From positions 2,232,001-2,296,000 of the forward strand of contig JAQQWL010000013.1 in NCBI GenBank assembly GCA_038363925.1: a stretch of DNA of 64,000 bases, given 5' to 3'. The notes under the pieces were generated by a model that was given only the letters and a program-made list of their open reading frames with translations, had not been told where the DNA came from and searched no databases. How positions within the stretch are numbered: position 1 is the first letter of the stretch; each line of letters opens with the position of its first letter. Of this stretch, positions 24,373 to 37,382 are shown piece after piece. This DNA comes from Apiospora phragmitis. Lineage: Eukaryota > Ascomycota > Sordariomycetes > Amphisphaeriales > Apiosporaceae. The position numbers were made by a program, and so were the translations under genes.

Positions 24373-26055
24373 TTACAAATACAACTCATGCCGCACGTCG
24401 TCTTTATCGTTAGTGCCCACGGTGGCCGCGTCTTTACGCTCCCGCCAAATGATCAACGCGTAGCCCGCGCAGGAGGCGAAGCAGAGGGCGGCCATGGACA
24501 GGACCAGGGAGTAGCCCGTGTGATACAGGGGCGCATCTTTCTTCTGAAAGGCAAAGGTGGCCACGATGCCGCCGATGTTACCGAAGCAGATCATCCAAGC
24601 AGACCCGATGGCCCGTTCCACGTGGCCTCGGAGGTTCATAATGTACCTATCGAATCTCAGCATTAGTGTCACTCTTGTTCGGGCAACTCACCCCATTCTT
24701 TGAACGAGGAATCGTGAGAAAGTTATATATAGGTCCTTCCCAATATACCTCATAACGGAGATATTTAGCACCGAGTTTTCGCTTACCAACAGACGATGTT
24801 GCCACCCACACCCAGGGACCCCATGGCGGCGAGGCAGAGGCCGGCATACTCGGCCGAGAAGTGCTCGACGCCGTGGATCTGCATGCAAATAGCCGTGCCG
24901 GCGATCAAAAAGCAGAGGCTAAAGAGGATAAAAGGCGACCGCACCCGCATCCGGTCGGAGAGTACGGCCAAGACGACGGCAAGGCCGAACGTGGCGGCGA
25001 AAGGAGGCACCGAGTGCAGCTGGGTCTGGATGGTGCCGTACCCAAGCCCCTGGACAATGGTAGGCGTGAAGTACACGAACGAGTATGCTGGGATGAGGAT
25101 TGCTATAGAAAGGATTGGTTAGAACGAGTAGCTCAGGTTATGTATATATGTATTGGGCCAACGGCCGATGTGACTCACAGAAGTACATGAGCGCACCAAG
25201 CCAATGCTTTGGCTTGGCAAGGAAGGCCAAGACATCTCTGACGGTGACAGGATGGGAGACGGACTCCTTGGATTCTGTCTTGTTCATCACAAAGGCTCTC
25301 TCGTCCTCGGTCAGCCATTTTGCCTCCCGCGGAAAGTCAGTGATGGTAAAGTAAGCGAGAGCAGCGACGAGCACGGTCACGACACCCTCGAGAATGAAGA
25401 CCCATCTCCATCCGGTCAGGCCGCGCAAGCCGTCCATGTTGGCGATGCCGCTCGCCAGGAGGCTGCCGAAGGCGCTCGCGAAGATGGTGCTGCACCAGTA
25501 GGCGGTGAAGCGGGCCTGGGCCTCCTGCTGCCGGTACCAGAAGCTGATAAGATAAAAACTGCCGGGGAAGATGCCGGCCTCGGCGAGCCCGAGGAAGAAG
25601 CGGGTGGCCAGGATGCCGCTGTAGCTCTTGACGAAGCCCTGCGCGATGGTGATGACGCCGAAGACGAGGATGCAGGCGGACAGCCAGAGGTGGGGGGACA
25701 GCTTCTTCATCAAGAGGTTGGAAGGGATCTCGAAGAGGATGTACGGCACGAAGAAGATGGTGAGCGCCACGTTGGGCTGTTGTCCGGTTAAGCCGAGCTC
25801 GTCCGGCAGGCCCAGCGTCAGGGCGTTGGACATGTTCACCCGGTCGAGGAAGGCCACGACGTAGACGAGGAAGAGGATGGGCAAGACACGGAAGTCGATC
25901 TTGCGCAGGAGCTTGGCCTCAGGCACTGTCGGCACCGAGGCTGGGGCCATAGCCGCCGCAGGGCTGGTGGGCGAGTGGGCCTTGTCGGAAGGAGCGCCGT
26001 CATTGTGGCTGACTTCGGTTGACGCAGCCTTTCCGTTTCCGTTGATGCCGGACAT
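24373..26055 (-). CDS. MFS transporter, anion:cation symporter (Dal5/allantoate-nicotinate permease) type
   Basis: Three exons, 25179-26055, 24787-25102 and 24646-24373, join in frame to 488 aa, the normal size for the family. After a 50-residue hydrophilic N-terminus come R-K-I-D-F-R-V-L-P and F-L-D-R-V-N-M-S-N-A, hallmarks of helix 1 in ACS permeases. Then come N-V-A-L-T-I-F-F-V-P-Y-I-L-F-E-I-P-S-N, R-F-F-L-G-L-A-E-A-G-I-F-P-G (helix 4), and G-W-R-W-V-F-I-L-E-G at the central loop. Exon 2 gives F-V-Y-F-T-P-T-I-V-Q-G-L-G-Y and S-D-R-M-R-V-R-S-P; exon 3 carries helices 11-12. It likely imports a small organic anion (vitamin, ureide, amino-acid-like or sugar acid) with protons at the plasma membrane. 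The substrate cannot be inferred. Introns are 76 bp (25103-25178) and 140 bp (24647-24786), both GT-AG. It is divergent from the PTH11-type gene. Confidence 0.85.
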
Positions 26056-27208
26056 GGTTTCGAAACACGTCCAATGGAAGTTACTGTCAAACTTATTAGA
26101 ACATCATTGGCGTTTGGATAACTTGGATGAGGATTAGTTGATTGAGTTAAGGAGGGAAGACAGGAAACGAGATGGAAACCTCCCAGAAGGAAATTACCGT
26201 GGGATGGAAAGCAAAGAAAAAGAAATAACCAACACACAAACGGGAAGTTGACAGTGTAACAATAAGTAAGCACTTACCGCCAATACCTCCCCCTTACTTC
26301 CCCAATTCGCAAAAGGCAGGGGGCTGCAGTCTTCCCGTAATTCAGTTCCTCCGGAAGTAAGGAAGTACGCGCGAGAGCCCGCGACTTGGGAGGACGGGGG
26401 TTCTGCTTGGGGGGCGGGCAGCATGGTCTCCTCAATTACCCGTCAACCCCCAAAATAAGAAGGTTTCTAGCTGCAGTTCGCCATCCACCCACCACCCATT
26501 ACGGTCACGACCAACCGGAACCGTATGATGGCGCATATCCCTCTAAAAGAATGGAGCATTGCATCCTTGCAGTGTGCCTGACAACTACCACCCTCCGTCT
26601 TTGCCTATTCCCCAAGCGTAATATTGATGATACCTAACCATGCTTACTCTGCCTGGCATCGTATTCTACTCGTGGTATTCCAAGGGAGAAGAGTATGCCC
26701 ATGCATGTATCATTTGTTGGCTCCCTCCCTCCCCAGCTGCATCTCCCGCCCGGCCTATTAGAGTCGCATTCCAATTTGAGGCAAACTTTACCGGTACTCC
26801 CGGTCTCAGAGTCAGCAGGCTGCGGGCAGGCAGCGGATCGAGGACTCAAAGCCTGCTGTGCGTGACTGACTGCATAGGTGAAGGATCAATATGCATGATC
26901 CATACGATCTGAAAGACCAAAACGGCAAGGCATTTCACAGGGCCTGCAACCGCCCCTATAAGCTAAGTTTGCTGTCAGGTGCAATCATGTCGTAAAACCC
27001 CACTGGCACGCACTGCCGTGCTCTCTCTTCTCCGCTTCGTCCTTCTCACTGGGGCGACGACTTGAATTTTATAAATCGCCATTAATCTAGCCCACACTTG
27101 ACAACTGTGATCGTTTGGAAAGGAGGGAATACTGTTGCTGATGTGTGACGAGTAGTCGACTAGCAACCTGTTTTCCCAGAATAGCATTGCGCACGCGCGT
27201 CAGACGCC
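26056..27208. promoter_or_regulatory. Shared divergent intergenic region between MFS transporter and PTH11-type gene
   Basis: About 1.15 kb separates two divergent start codons and should hold both promoters and 5' UTRs. I recognise no gene or specific operator. The open frames in it overlap on both strands and look random. Confidence 0.4.
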
Positions 27209-28845
27209 ATGGTGACCCCCGTGGTACAGACGCCGACGGCGTTCGAGACGCGAATCCCCGCGTTGCCGCCGCCTCCAGGAGCGACATCCAACTTTGACCA
27301 CCCAGAAACCCTGGTGCACCAGAACTATATCGCCATGGGCATCGCTCTCCCCTTCGTTGTCGTTCCCTTTGCCCTCCGGTGCTATGTCCGCCTGTGGAGG
27401 AAACGGGTCTGGATCTTTGAGGACTGTAAGCAACTCGCTCGCTCGCTCGCTCACAGAGGTTTTCTCCATGGCTTCTCCTGAAAACGGCATTTGAATTGAC
27501 ATACAGCTATAGGGCTGGCCCTCATTGCATGGGTAGGTGGAGAGGTGCACGAATGACCCTCGGTAGGCCTGAGATCGCCCCCTGCTCCCCTACTGACGCC
27601 GACCAACATATAGATCGGCACGGTATCGTTCTGCGGCACGGGCGCATCCACTATGGCACATTATGGCGGGCGTCACTCGTGGGACATCACGAAGCCGCAA
27701 GCGCAACAAGCAGCCTATGTAAGACCCTCAACGCCCGAAAACCCTCGGCAAACTTAGCACAGAGCAAAAGTCCAGGCTGACAATGCGCTGGTGGGTGGGT
27801 TCCAAGTGGTTTAACGTCGTCTCAATCCATTACGGCGTCACGATTTGCATTGTGAAGCTGACGATCCTCTGGCTGTACCGCCGCATCTTCTCGCCCGCGC
27901 GCCACGGCGCGTTCGACGTCGGGATCGTGGCCCTGATCGCCTTCCTCGTCGGATTCTACGTGGCGACCAACCTAGCCAAGATCTGGCAGTGCATCCCGCG
28001 CGAGAAGATATGGGTCGCCAGCCTGGCCGGAAGCTGCATCGACATTTCGATGCTGCTCAATGTGAGTGGCATCGTGAATACAGTGACGGACGTCGTCATC
28101 CTCCTGTTGCCCATCAGGGCGGTCTGGAATCTCAATTTGGTCGCGCGGAAGAAAATAACGGTCGTCCTGGTCTTCACGTTTGGTTTAAGGTAAGGACAGC
28201 GATTCCATGGTACTTGTCGATTGCACTAACCGGCATTTTGGCACAGTGGCCCCGCGTTCAGTTTGGCGGGGTCTATGGTCCGCTGGAGTGGCACTGGTAA
28301 CCCAACAGACCTGGGTGCACCCTGAGATCATCATGTGGGGGTAAGCTTATTCTATCTTCTTGGGTCCTTTTGAATGACCTATGTACTTATTTGTTTTGGC
28401 ACAATTTATTAACGAGAAGGGACACGTGTCCATGATGTTTAGGCTCGCCGAATTGACGACAGGGGTGCTCTGCTTCAGCGTGCCAGAGCTCGGGCTGCTA
28501 CTCCGAAAGAAACCCAAGCCGGGCCCATCCGAGAGCATCCTGCAAGGGCGCTACCTAAAAGAGGACTCGGCTTACCTCAACCGCTCTGACCGAAGCGGCA
28601 GCAAACAGCTCACTGGGCTCTCGACCATCATCTCGTCGCGCGTCGTCGGCAGGTCGAGTAGAAATCATCAGGACTTGGATACTACCCTCACCAGCGGCGA
28701 TTATTATGAACTAGACGAGCGCGTGGGATCGGACGCCAGTTTTGCACAGCACGGAGATGTTGGTGCCCGACCATCGCCCACGCGGCCTGAACCGAATGGT
28801 GTTATTGTTACCCGTGATTTCAGGGTAGAAACATCACGAGCTTGA
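27209..28845 (+). CDS. PTH11-type seven-helix membrane protein (rhodopsin-like fungal domain), frameshifted
   Basis: My exons are 27209-27425, 27513-27532, 27614-27718, 27807-28189, 28247-28340 and 28443-28845. Family marks are D-W-L-A-L-I-A-W (helix 2 region, using acceptor 27512), Y-G-G-R-H-S-W-D-I, K-L-T-I-L-W-L-Y-R-R-I-F (helix 3), W-x-C-I-P-R-E-K, C-I-D-I-S-M-L-L-N-V-S-G-I-V-N-T-V-T-D-V-V-I-L-L-L-P-I, and P-E-L-G-L-L-L-R-K-K-P before a long hydrophilic tail of about 110 residues. Members without a CFEM domain, like this one, are plasma-membrane proteins thought to sense surfaces or nutrients. Total exon length is 1222 bp, one more than a multiple of three. The frame switches near 28305, where G-N-P-T-D is followed by T-W-V-H-P-E-I-I-M-W in another frame. 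The tail would be lost unless this is an assembly error. Removing one base gives 406 aa. Confidence 0.7.
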
Positions 28846-29750
28846 TCGGTTCGATGTTGGCATATAATAATGGTATAATAGAGCGTTTCTGAGGAGTTAA
28901 GATCTGATAATGGCTACATGTGCACAATTCTTTCGTCTCGGTTGCAAGTATGAAAAGCGAGAGTTGTGGTTGGAATCTTGGCCTGAAGTGCTGGTAATCT
29001 TAAGTACTTGTGGGGAGTGGTGCGGGGTGTTTAGTGGATGTGGCCCCATTTCCCCAGGGGAAACAAACAGAGCCCTGATTTTAGTGATTGGGCCTGGCGG
29101 TCAGGGGCATCCAAACTTGAAATTGGAGGTAGATTGAGCCCACAGGCTAAAAGCACTTTATTTTGACGTCGGCAGTCGCACCGGGGCCCCTATTCTGCAA
29201 GCACTCAACATTATGCGCTTCGCTTGATATAGGATCACCGAGGCGTCGTCAACCATCGTGTACCCAGCCTCTGGCTCTCGCTTAACAGTCTATTGCTTTG
29301 AGCCATGCATTTAAAGGTTTAGCACCCGTAAAGTACTATTCTGCGAAGGCCCTTCTCATTTTGGCCGCTATTCTGAGCTCGGCAAATTCGAATTGTTCGG
29401 CTCGCTACAAAGCGCGTCGATGAGAAGTCCGAATAGTGCGAGGCACTCTTTGTTTACTTAACCACGCGAAAAGCTTCGACTCTGGATAGTAGACAGGCAC
29501 CTATCCACTGGTGTATGAATATCTAAAACCTGCCTCGCTGTGGACAGGAATTGGGATGGAACCGAAGCTGAAAAATCCAAGGGTGCACTTATGGCACAGG
29601 GAATAGGCAACCCATACTCAGTATCACACGACTGAGTTCCACAGCTGCTCTACGGCAACTGTTCTTAACATGCCCCAATTGCCAATGTTTCCTCTACCCT
29701 CTGCATCCAATCACGCAACACCGTTAGTAGAAAAGAAATTCGGGATCTGC
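28846..29750. other. Intergenic, no gene recognised
   Basis: About 0.9 kb between convergent genes, with only short, unbiased frames. It should include the 3' UTRs of both neighbours. Confidence 0.45.
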
Positions 29751-30128
29751 CTAGTAGAGCAACAGAGCCCCAACAGCCGTGATCACGGGCGCGTACCCCC
29801 AGTGGTTCCAGTGACCCTGCCCGTGCGCGAAGCAGGCGGCCCCGTCCACAAAGGCCACGCCGCCGGCCGCGAGCAGGGTCACGGCCAGGGATCTCTTGGT
29901 CCCGGTCATGGCGGCGGCGTATATGGCGACACCCATGAAGACGTTCCGGGCACCGTAGACGTACATTAGGCTGTCGACCATCCGGCGGTCCGCCGCGGTG
30001 GCGGGGGGCGAGAACTCGAAGAAGGTGAGGGCGTGGCCCGGGCGGAGGAAGGCGTTGAGGCCGAAGCCGGTGAAGATGGTGGCGAAGGCGTAGGCCGCTA
30101 GCTTGAGAGCGGCGGTACGTGAAGCCAT
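29751..30128 (-). CDS. Small four-helix membrane protein, DUF4267-like
   Basis: A single exon of 125 aa with ATG at 30128. Hydrophobic helices lie at about residues 8-28, 55-72, 80-97 and 110-124. Motifs are F-A-T-I-F-T-G-F-G-L-N-A-F-L-R-P-G, then Y-V-Y-G-A-R-N-V-F-M-G-V, then D-G-A-A-C-F-A-H-G, and a C-terminal W-G-Y-A-P. The R-P-G, Y-G-A-R and four-helix plan match what I know of DUF4267 proteins, which are common in ascomycetes and of unknown function. Length is typical. Codon use is strongly GC-ending, supporting expression as a real gene. It could instead be another small four-helix family. Confidence 0.7.
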   Translation of the reverse strand: MASRTAALKLAAYAFATIFTGFGLNAFLRPGHALTFFEFSPPATAADRRMVDSLMYVYGARNVFMGVAIYAAAMTGTKRSLAVTLLAAGGVAFVDGAACFAHGQGHWNHWGYAPVITAVGALLLY

Positions 30129-31526
30129 TTTCCAAGATGGTGTGATCGGTTTTCTTGTTTGGTTGGTTTCTTTATGCGGTGGGATCTCGGTGGACTGTCA
30201 GTTACAGCTGGCAATATCAAGGGAGCATGCAGTCGGCGAAATGACGTACTGTATGAGAGATTCTAATTTTAGAAACATGGACGCTTCGACAGTCTCCAGT
30301 TGGTATAGGGGTGGAAACCTTTGTGATAGTTGGAGCGAGGTTTTGTTGATGAGAGAAAGCTCCAAGCCGCCAAAATCAAGAAATAAAAGTAAATAGGCGC
30401 GACCGCGACGGCGGAGATTTTCGGGCATTGTTCCTTGGCTTGGTTGCCTGGTATGAAATGAAGAGTGAAGCCAAGCATTCTCCCCTCGTTTACAGCTGAG
30501 GTTCATTCATCATTGATCTGCCGCTAACCTACTTTAAGTGCCAGGTGTAAGCCGGTGCCTGCGTAGCGGCCGTTCTGCCCCACGCAGCAGAAGGCTACCT
30601 ACGTCCACGTCTTCTAGACAAGCTATGACACAGGACATGTCCGATAATCGACCTCTTCGAATTCGGGAAATGCGCGGAGAGGTTTCTGGCGCGACCGCAC
30701 GAGGATGTGTATATATGCAACTTTTGTGTGTTGCAGGCAGTACAGGATAAACACTGCCGGCGTAACACCAGGGACTTCATGGCTGTCCGCTGCGTTGGGG
30801 TCTAGGGGCGCCAGTGCGTCCACAAAAGGCTCCCGTCGGTGGCGTCGTGCCAGGTCCCTGTTGTTACGCCGGCAGTGTCTATCCTGTACTACCACCGCTG
30901 GCCTGCTTATCACGAGGATAAGGGTATTCGGCTTCGAAGCTTCCCCTCGGCGTATCCCCCTTTTCCGTCCTTCCAGATCCACTGACCGCCCTGATCCATG
31001 CGACCCAGGGTCTGGTGAGAGTCAGGGAGGTCGCATTCCTCACCGTCGAATACCGCTCGCGGCAGTGCGTCTGCAACACAATTCCGTGAACCTTCGACTT
31101 ATTTGATTCGAATCCTAAGGGACCTCAGTTCGGTTGTCCATCTCTCATATATGCCTTCGCATGATGCTGAGTCAAGGAACTGTGTCAGCGTCAAGGGTAG
31201 CTAGTAGTTCGCGCTTGTAGGTTCCGTAGGTCCTCTGGGGTTTAGTAAAGAGGAAGGGCAGGAGCAAGGGGGGGCGCTTTCTCCTGTACCCCCTATTGCG
31301 GGGTTTTGGCTCACGGATTCGAAATAGCACCCGAATTATTCTCCTGCCAATACCCTTGTAAAGTTCGCATGGCCATACGACTTCACTACAGTCAGTCTGC
31401 TTTCCTTAATGGGCCCGAATGCTGCATTAGCTATTATTGCTGTACCAGCCTTCTCTACAATCTCCGTCATGTTGTTATTGCTGCTGCTGCTGTCTGTTGA
31501 ACCGGTTGAGGTACTGAGTCTCACGA
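30129..31526. other. Intergenic region with a hairpin MITE, up to the pogo-A insertion
   Basis: No convincing gene. It contains the MITE at 30743-30886. Next to the pogo-A target (31336-31524) the minus strand is open for about 60 codons, and this frame continues on the far side of the transposon; no family is recognised. Confidence 0.4.
30743..30886. mobile_element. MITE-like hairpin element, 144 bp
   Basis: The left arm from 30743 (CAGGATAAACACTGCCGGCG) is matched by an inverted right arm ending at 30886, about 36 bp with three or fewer mismatches and a loop of about 70 bp. TA dinucleotides flank it at 30741-30742 and 30887-30888, as for Tc1/mariner-derived MITEs. No coding capacity. The arms do not match the pogo-A, pogo-B or Fot1-like ends in this window, so its parent element is not here. 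Confidence 0.75.
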
Positions 31527-32161
31527 TAAGCTAAGGAACCCCTCTACGGACCACCCTTTTACGGACCACCGCGTTTCGCGTTATAAACGCGTTAGACTTT
31601 TAAATAATAATATAGATTTCTTTTATTACTTTTATTTTTTAATTATATATATTATTATTTAATATTTAAAAACGCGTATAAGCTGCGATACGTAACGTAA
31701 AGCTCGGACTAAGTATTCGCGAAGCCGTTCGTAAATAAAATACCGACCGATCGTACGTCATCCGGCGCCTAGCCGGTATACCGATACGATAAGAATTAAA
31801 TAAAAACCGTTAAATATTATTATTATTTTTAAAAACTTAATTAATAAATTAAATTATTAATTAAATTAAACTAGGCTTTATATAAATACTTATTAAATTT
31901 AAATATATAATTTAATAAATCTTTAATATTTTTAAGACGTTTTATATATTAAAGTAATATTAATATATTTAATTTTTAATTAAAAATAAATCCGTTAAAA
32001 CTATTAAGTTTAAAATAATTATTATTAATATTAACGTTTTTTTTTAATAGATTTAATATTTTAAAACTAGTTAATATCTTTTTTAAACGCTTTTATAATA
32101 CCGATAAAATAAGTATCGACTAAAACGTTAGTAGTAATTATTAAGTAGTTATCGAAACTAT

Positions 32162-32819
32162 TATTATAACCCGACCTAACCATGCGACTAAAAGACTCTA
32201 CTTACTAGCACGGAACTACTATACCTCGACCAGGCTACGATATTACAGCTATAGACCGTACCGCCAGTTATATTAATATAAAGCTAGACTTTTTTTAATA
32301 ACGAGTAATAATAATACTACCCCGCCCGGCGAAAAAACGAATACGCCTATAAGTAACGGCGATTATTAATAAGTCACGTAACGCGACGAACGTTTAAACG
32401 AAACTATTAAGTAGCGCGGGGTATAATTAAAAGAGATTACTAAATAACGTAAAGCGTAATTAAAAAAGATTATTAAATAGCGCCGAGCGCGTTTAAACGA
32501 GATTATTAAATAATAACGAATTAATAGAAAAGGATTAAATATATAACCGCGAACGTTTCTTATATATTTTATATAAATACTTTTTATTTTAATAATTAAT
32601 TTAAATATTAATCTAATTTATTAATAAAATAAACAGTTTTAATAACCTTATTATAAATACTTTTAAATCTATATACCTTAATTATTTTTATAAATTATTA
32701 CCTATTATATCGATAAAAGCGGACTTTTATCGCATATTTAAATACTTTTTCGTATTATTAATATAAACCTTAGTACGTTTTACTAGGTTTCTTTTAAAAC
32801 CTAAATAACGTTCGTTATA
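32162..32819 (+). repeat. 5' LTR of the Ty3/gypsy element
   Basis: 658 bp beginning TATTATAACCCGACC and ending CGTTATA, probably RIP-altered TG...CA. It is a direct repeat of 44193-44857 and is preceded by the ACTAT duplication. Confidence 0.85.
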
Positions 32820-35800
32820 TTTTAATTACTCTTATTTTTACGAGTTATTACCTAGACCTTCGAGCAATAGCACTATAAGAACTATATCTACGCCTAGCCC
32901 TAGTAACACCGTCTAACAAGGGAAGATCCCTATCGCTACCCCCGGCACCTCTTAACGAGACCCTGCTATAGAGGTCGACAGCGACGATAACGACGACGAG
33001 CCTACTTGATAAGCGCTAGCTAAACGAATTAAGGAGCTCGAGCAGGAAAGCGCTAATTATTAATACTATTACGCACGGCTTAAAAAAGAGCATAACAAGC
33101 TCTAAATTAAAGGTATTTTAGGATAAATACTTTATAATATTAATAAGCTACGTAAAAAAATATATCTTTTTTATATAGCTATTAATATTATTTAAACCTT
33201 TATTATATTTAAAAAAGGTATAAAGATTAATATTTTAATATTATTTAACGAAATAAATAAAAACTTTTAAAACTTTTTTATTTAAATTAAAGCTTATTAA
33301 CGGTTTTATAAAAAAACGTTCTAAAACGCCGCTTAACGAGTTATTTACGCTGCCTCGTTTTTTAAAAATAAAGTACTCGCTTAGTTCGAACCTTACTTAA
33401 ACGAACTTGTAAAAAACGATTAATAAATTAAATTATATCGTACGGAAGTATAACGAATTTTCGGAAACTATAATAACTTCGAGTAAGCCTTTAAATTATT
33501 TTTTAAAAACCCCGATAAAAAACAACAGGCGGAGAAGGAACTCGAATCCTTTAAATAAAAGGGATCAGCCGCCTTTTATATAACCGAATTCAGACGTATC
33601 ATAGCCCGGTTAAACTGTACCGAAGCTATAAAAATTATAATATATTATTAAAGCTTAAAAAAAATATTAAAAACGAACTTAGCCGGCTAAATATTCTTAA
33701 TAACTTCTTTTTATATATAAAACTTATTATTAAAATTAATACTTATATATATAAATAATACCGTAAGAAGTAAGGCGGACTATTATAATAAATTAACCGA
33801 ATTTAGGCTAATACTAGATAATTACGTTAATATAATAATATACCGCCTAAATATATTACGGCGTATAGTTATTATAATAAACCTATAAATCTTAACGTTA
33901 TTAAATATAATAACTTAAATAAAAAATAACGCGTTATTTATTATAATTATTAAAAATAAAAATATTACGCTCAAAAATATTAAGCGTTAAAAAAAACTTC
34001 TAACGAATACTAAAAGAATAATATATTAACGCTATTAAAATAAATAATACTTTAATAATAATTATTAAAAATAATAACGTTATTATTAAACACGGTAACT
34101 TATTTTAAATAGCCTGCTATAATAACGGGTACGCTTTACACCTAGTAAATAAAAAAAATATTAAATAGTTTTTAAAAACCCTTAAGGGTAAAAACTATAA
34201 CCGAAGCGTCGTAATATTACTGAAAAAGTAACCCCTCTTATATAACGACGATAGGAATTTTATAAATAATATTATAAATTAATTAGTATAATTATTAAAC
34301 TATAAACGTTTAATTAATATATTAATAAAAGAATTTATAAATAAAATTATAAAGTTTAAAAACTTAAAAACTAATAAATAATTAGTTATCCTTAATATTT
34401 TTTACCCCGATTTAAAATATTTACGTTAAATACTTATTACGGCTAGGTTTAATTAAAAAATCTACGATAATTACGCGGTAAAAAACGATATTCGAATCTC
34501 TCCTACGTATAAAAAATACTTCACGCTCTTATAAATCTTATACGTATATAATATTTATATAAAACACCTCGTAAAAAAACTTAAATACGAATAATTTTTC
34601 CGAAAAATTAATAAACGACTTATTACATAATTATACCTTAATTATATTATTAAAAAAATCCGAACGTTAATTTTTAATAAACGACACGTATATTTATTAA
34701 TATAAAAAGATTTATAATAATTATAATAATATTACTTAAAAAACGAAATTAAAAGGAGTACTTTAAAAACCGATACTTTAAATACGCCTAAAAAAAATCG
34801 CGAGTTTATAAACGATTAAAAAAGAGTATTTAACGCTTTTAAAACATATAAATATAAACTTAATAAAAAAAACCCCTTAATTTATTAAAAAATTTATAAA
34901 ATATTTATAAATTACCGCGAACTTAATAAACTTTTAATTTATCCGAAGAACCCGAATTTTAAATATTAAGGACAATACTTCGTACGGGGGAGGAGCATAA
35001 AAACACCTCTATTAATATACTAAAGAACGCCTTATAAAGAACGAAAGGAACGATAGCAATAATATAAAGATTAATTGTAAAAAAATATTAATTACTTATA
35101 AAAGCAGCGTTCAAGAAATAGACGCCGCTTATTATAAAGGGACGATAATAAACGGATTAAAACAAGTCTTTATACTAAATAATAGATAATCGAGCTATTT
35201 ATAAGTATATTATATTAATAATAAATATAAAAAAAGTCTATATTAAAGCGCTACTCGATAGCGGAGCGTAAAGAAACTATATTTTACTATAAATCGTTAA
35301 TTACCTTAAACTTAAATAATAGGAGAAAAACGCTTTATACCGATTTAAAACCGTTAATAAAGGACTTATAACTTATAACGATAAAGAAGTACGGAAAGAA
35401 ATCGCGAACTTTCCGGTTAATATTAGAGGATACTATAAACGAATCACGTGTAACATTACGGACGTCGCAGGATACGATATAATTTTAAAAATATCCTAAT
35501 TACGGGTAAATAATTTTAAAATTAATTAAAAAATAAGCTAATTTTAATAAAATATATTAAGAAGAGGTTTAATTAATAAATAACGGTTTAAAAAATAACC
35601 TTTTAATAAACTTAAAGTCTTTAAAATATATATTATTACTAAAGAACTTAAGCCGAATATTATAACGATTATACCGAAAGAGTACCGGTAATTCGAAGCT
35701 CTTTTTAATAGGAAATTAAAAATAAGCTTACCGTTTTATATACGGTAAAATTATGAGATATTTTTTAAAAATAAGAAGGAACTCCTATTTATACTTATAT

Positions 35801-37382
35801 ATAAATTTAACCAGGAGCATAAATAAGCCTTAAAAGAGTATATTACGAAAAATCTCGAGAAAGGAGTTATATAACCATTTATATCGTTAACAAGCTTCTT
35901 TATCTTCTTTATTCCAAAAAAGAGCAAAGACGAGAAACCTAAGTAGCGGATATATATCGACTACCGAAAGCTTAACGAAATCATTATTAAGAATTAATAC
36001 CCCTTACTTTTAATTAATAACATACGAAATAAACTATTAAACATTAAAATCTTTATAATACTTAACCTCTTTAATATATATAACCTAATCCGAATTAAAG
36101 AAGAAAAAGAATAAAAAACCGCGTTTTAAACTAAGTACGGATATTTCGAATACTAAGCTATATTATTTAGCTTAACTAACGTACTAACTAGTTTTTAATT
36201 TATAATTAACTATATCTTACAGGAATACCTCGATAAGTTTATTATAATATATCTCGACAACATCCTTATTTACTCCGAAAACGATAAGTAATACCGAAAA
36301 CACGTAAAGCTAATACTCCGGAAATTACAGAACACTAACCTACTAGTTAACTTAAAAAAAAGCGAACTCTACCAATAATCCGTCACATTCGTAAAATATA
36401 TAATATCCCTTAAAGAAATCCGGATAAAACCCTCTAAAATCTTAACAATCAAAGAGTAGCTTACGCCTATAAACGCTACAAAAGTTAGATCTTTCTTAAA
36501 ATTAGCCAATTATTACTAAATATTTATCCCCGGATTTAACAGGTTAGCGACACCTCTAACGAACCTAACGAAAAAGGACGAACTATTTCGATAAAATAGA
36601 GAAAAAAAAACCAAGCCTTTTATAATATTAAGGAGCGAATCCTTAATGAACTAGTACTCCGCGTAACGGACCCTTCGAAACTTTTTAAAATCGAAACCGA
36701 TATATCGAATTATACGATCGGAGGATAACTAAGCCAACGGGATAATAACGAAAAGTCGTACCTTATTATATTCTTTTTAAAAAAACTAAATAAACTAGAA
36801 CTTAATTATTATTAAAACTTATAAAAATAGAGATACTATTTTAACGAAATAATAAAACTAATAAAGGTTTACACCGATTATAAAAACCTTACGACGTTTA
36901 TTATTATTAAAAAATTAAATAAATAATAAATAGAATTGTTTAAATTCTTTTCGAAATTTAACCTTATTATTATTTACTAAAAAAGTAACGAGAACGGTCG
37001 CGCCGATATATTAAACCGACGGCTAAACTATTAAAAAAAAGATCTACTTAAAACACGAACTATTTTAATATACGACTAGAACAGTAACCTCGTATTATCA
37101 CGATAACTAAACGTTATAAATTACGTTTAATATAATAACGATTAGATTATTAAGTTTCGATAACTTAGTTAAACTTTAAACCCTATTAACCACGTTAAAA
37201 ACCACCTCGAAAGCTATAACGGCCTCACTTTTTACCGAAATAAGATCTATATCCCTAAACGGTATCGTAAAAACTTCATTAAAAAGTTTTACGAACACCT
37301 CGTACACGGATACTAAAAAATATTTAAAACCTAAAAACGAATTACTAAATAATTTAATTACGAAAACCTTAAACTAGTTATA

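Noticed and set aside
27425..27460. CTCG tandem repeat as a regulatory element
   Set aside because: Short repeat inside the first intron of the PTH11-type gene; nothing suggests a function.
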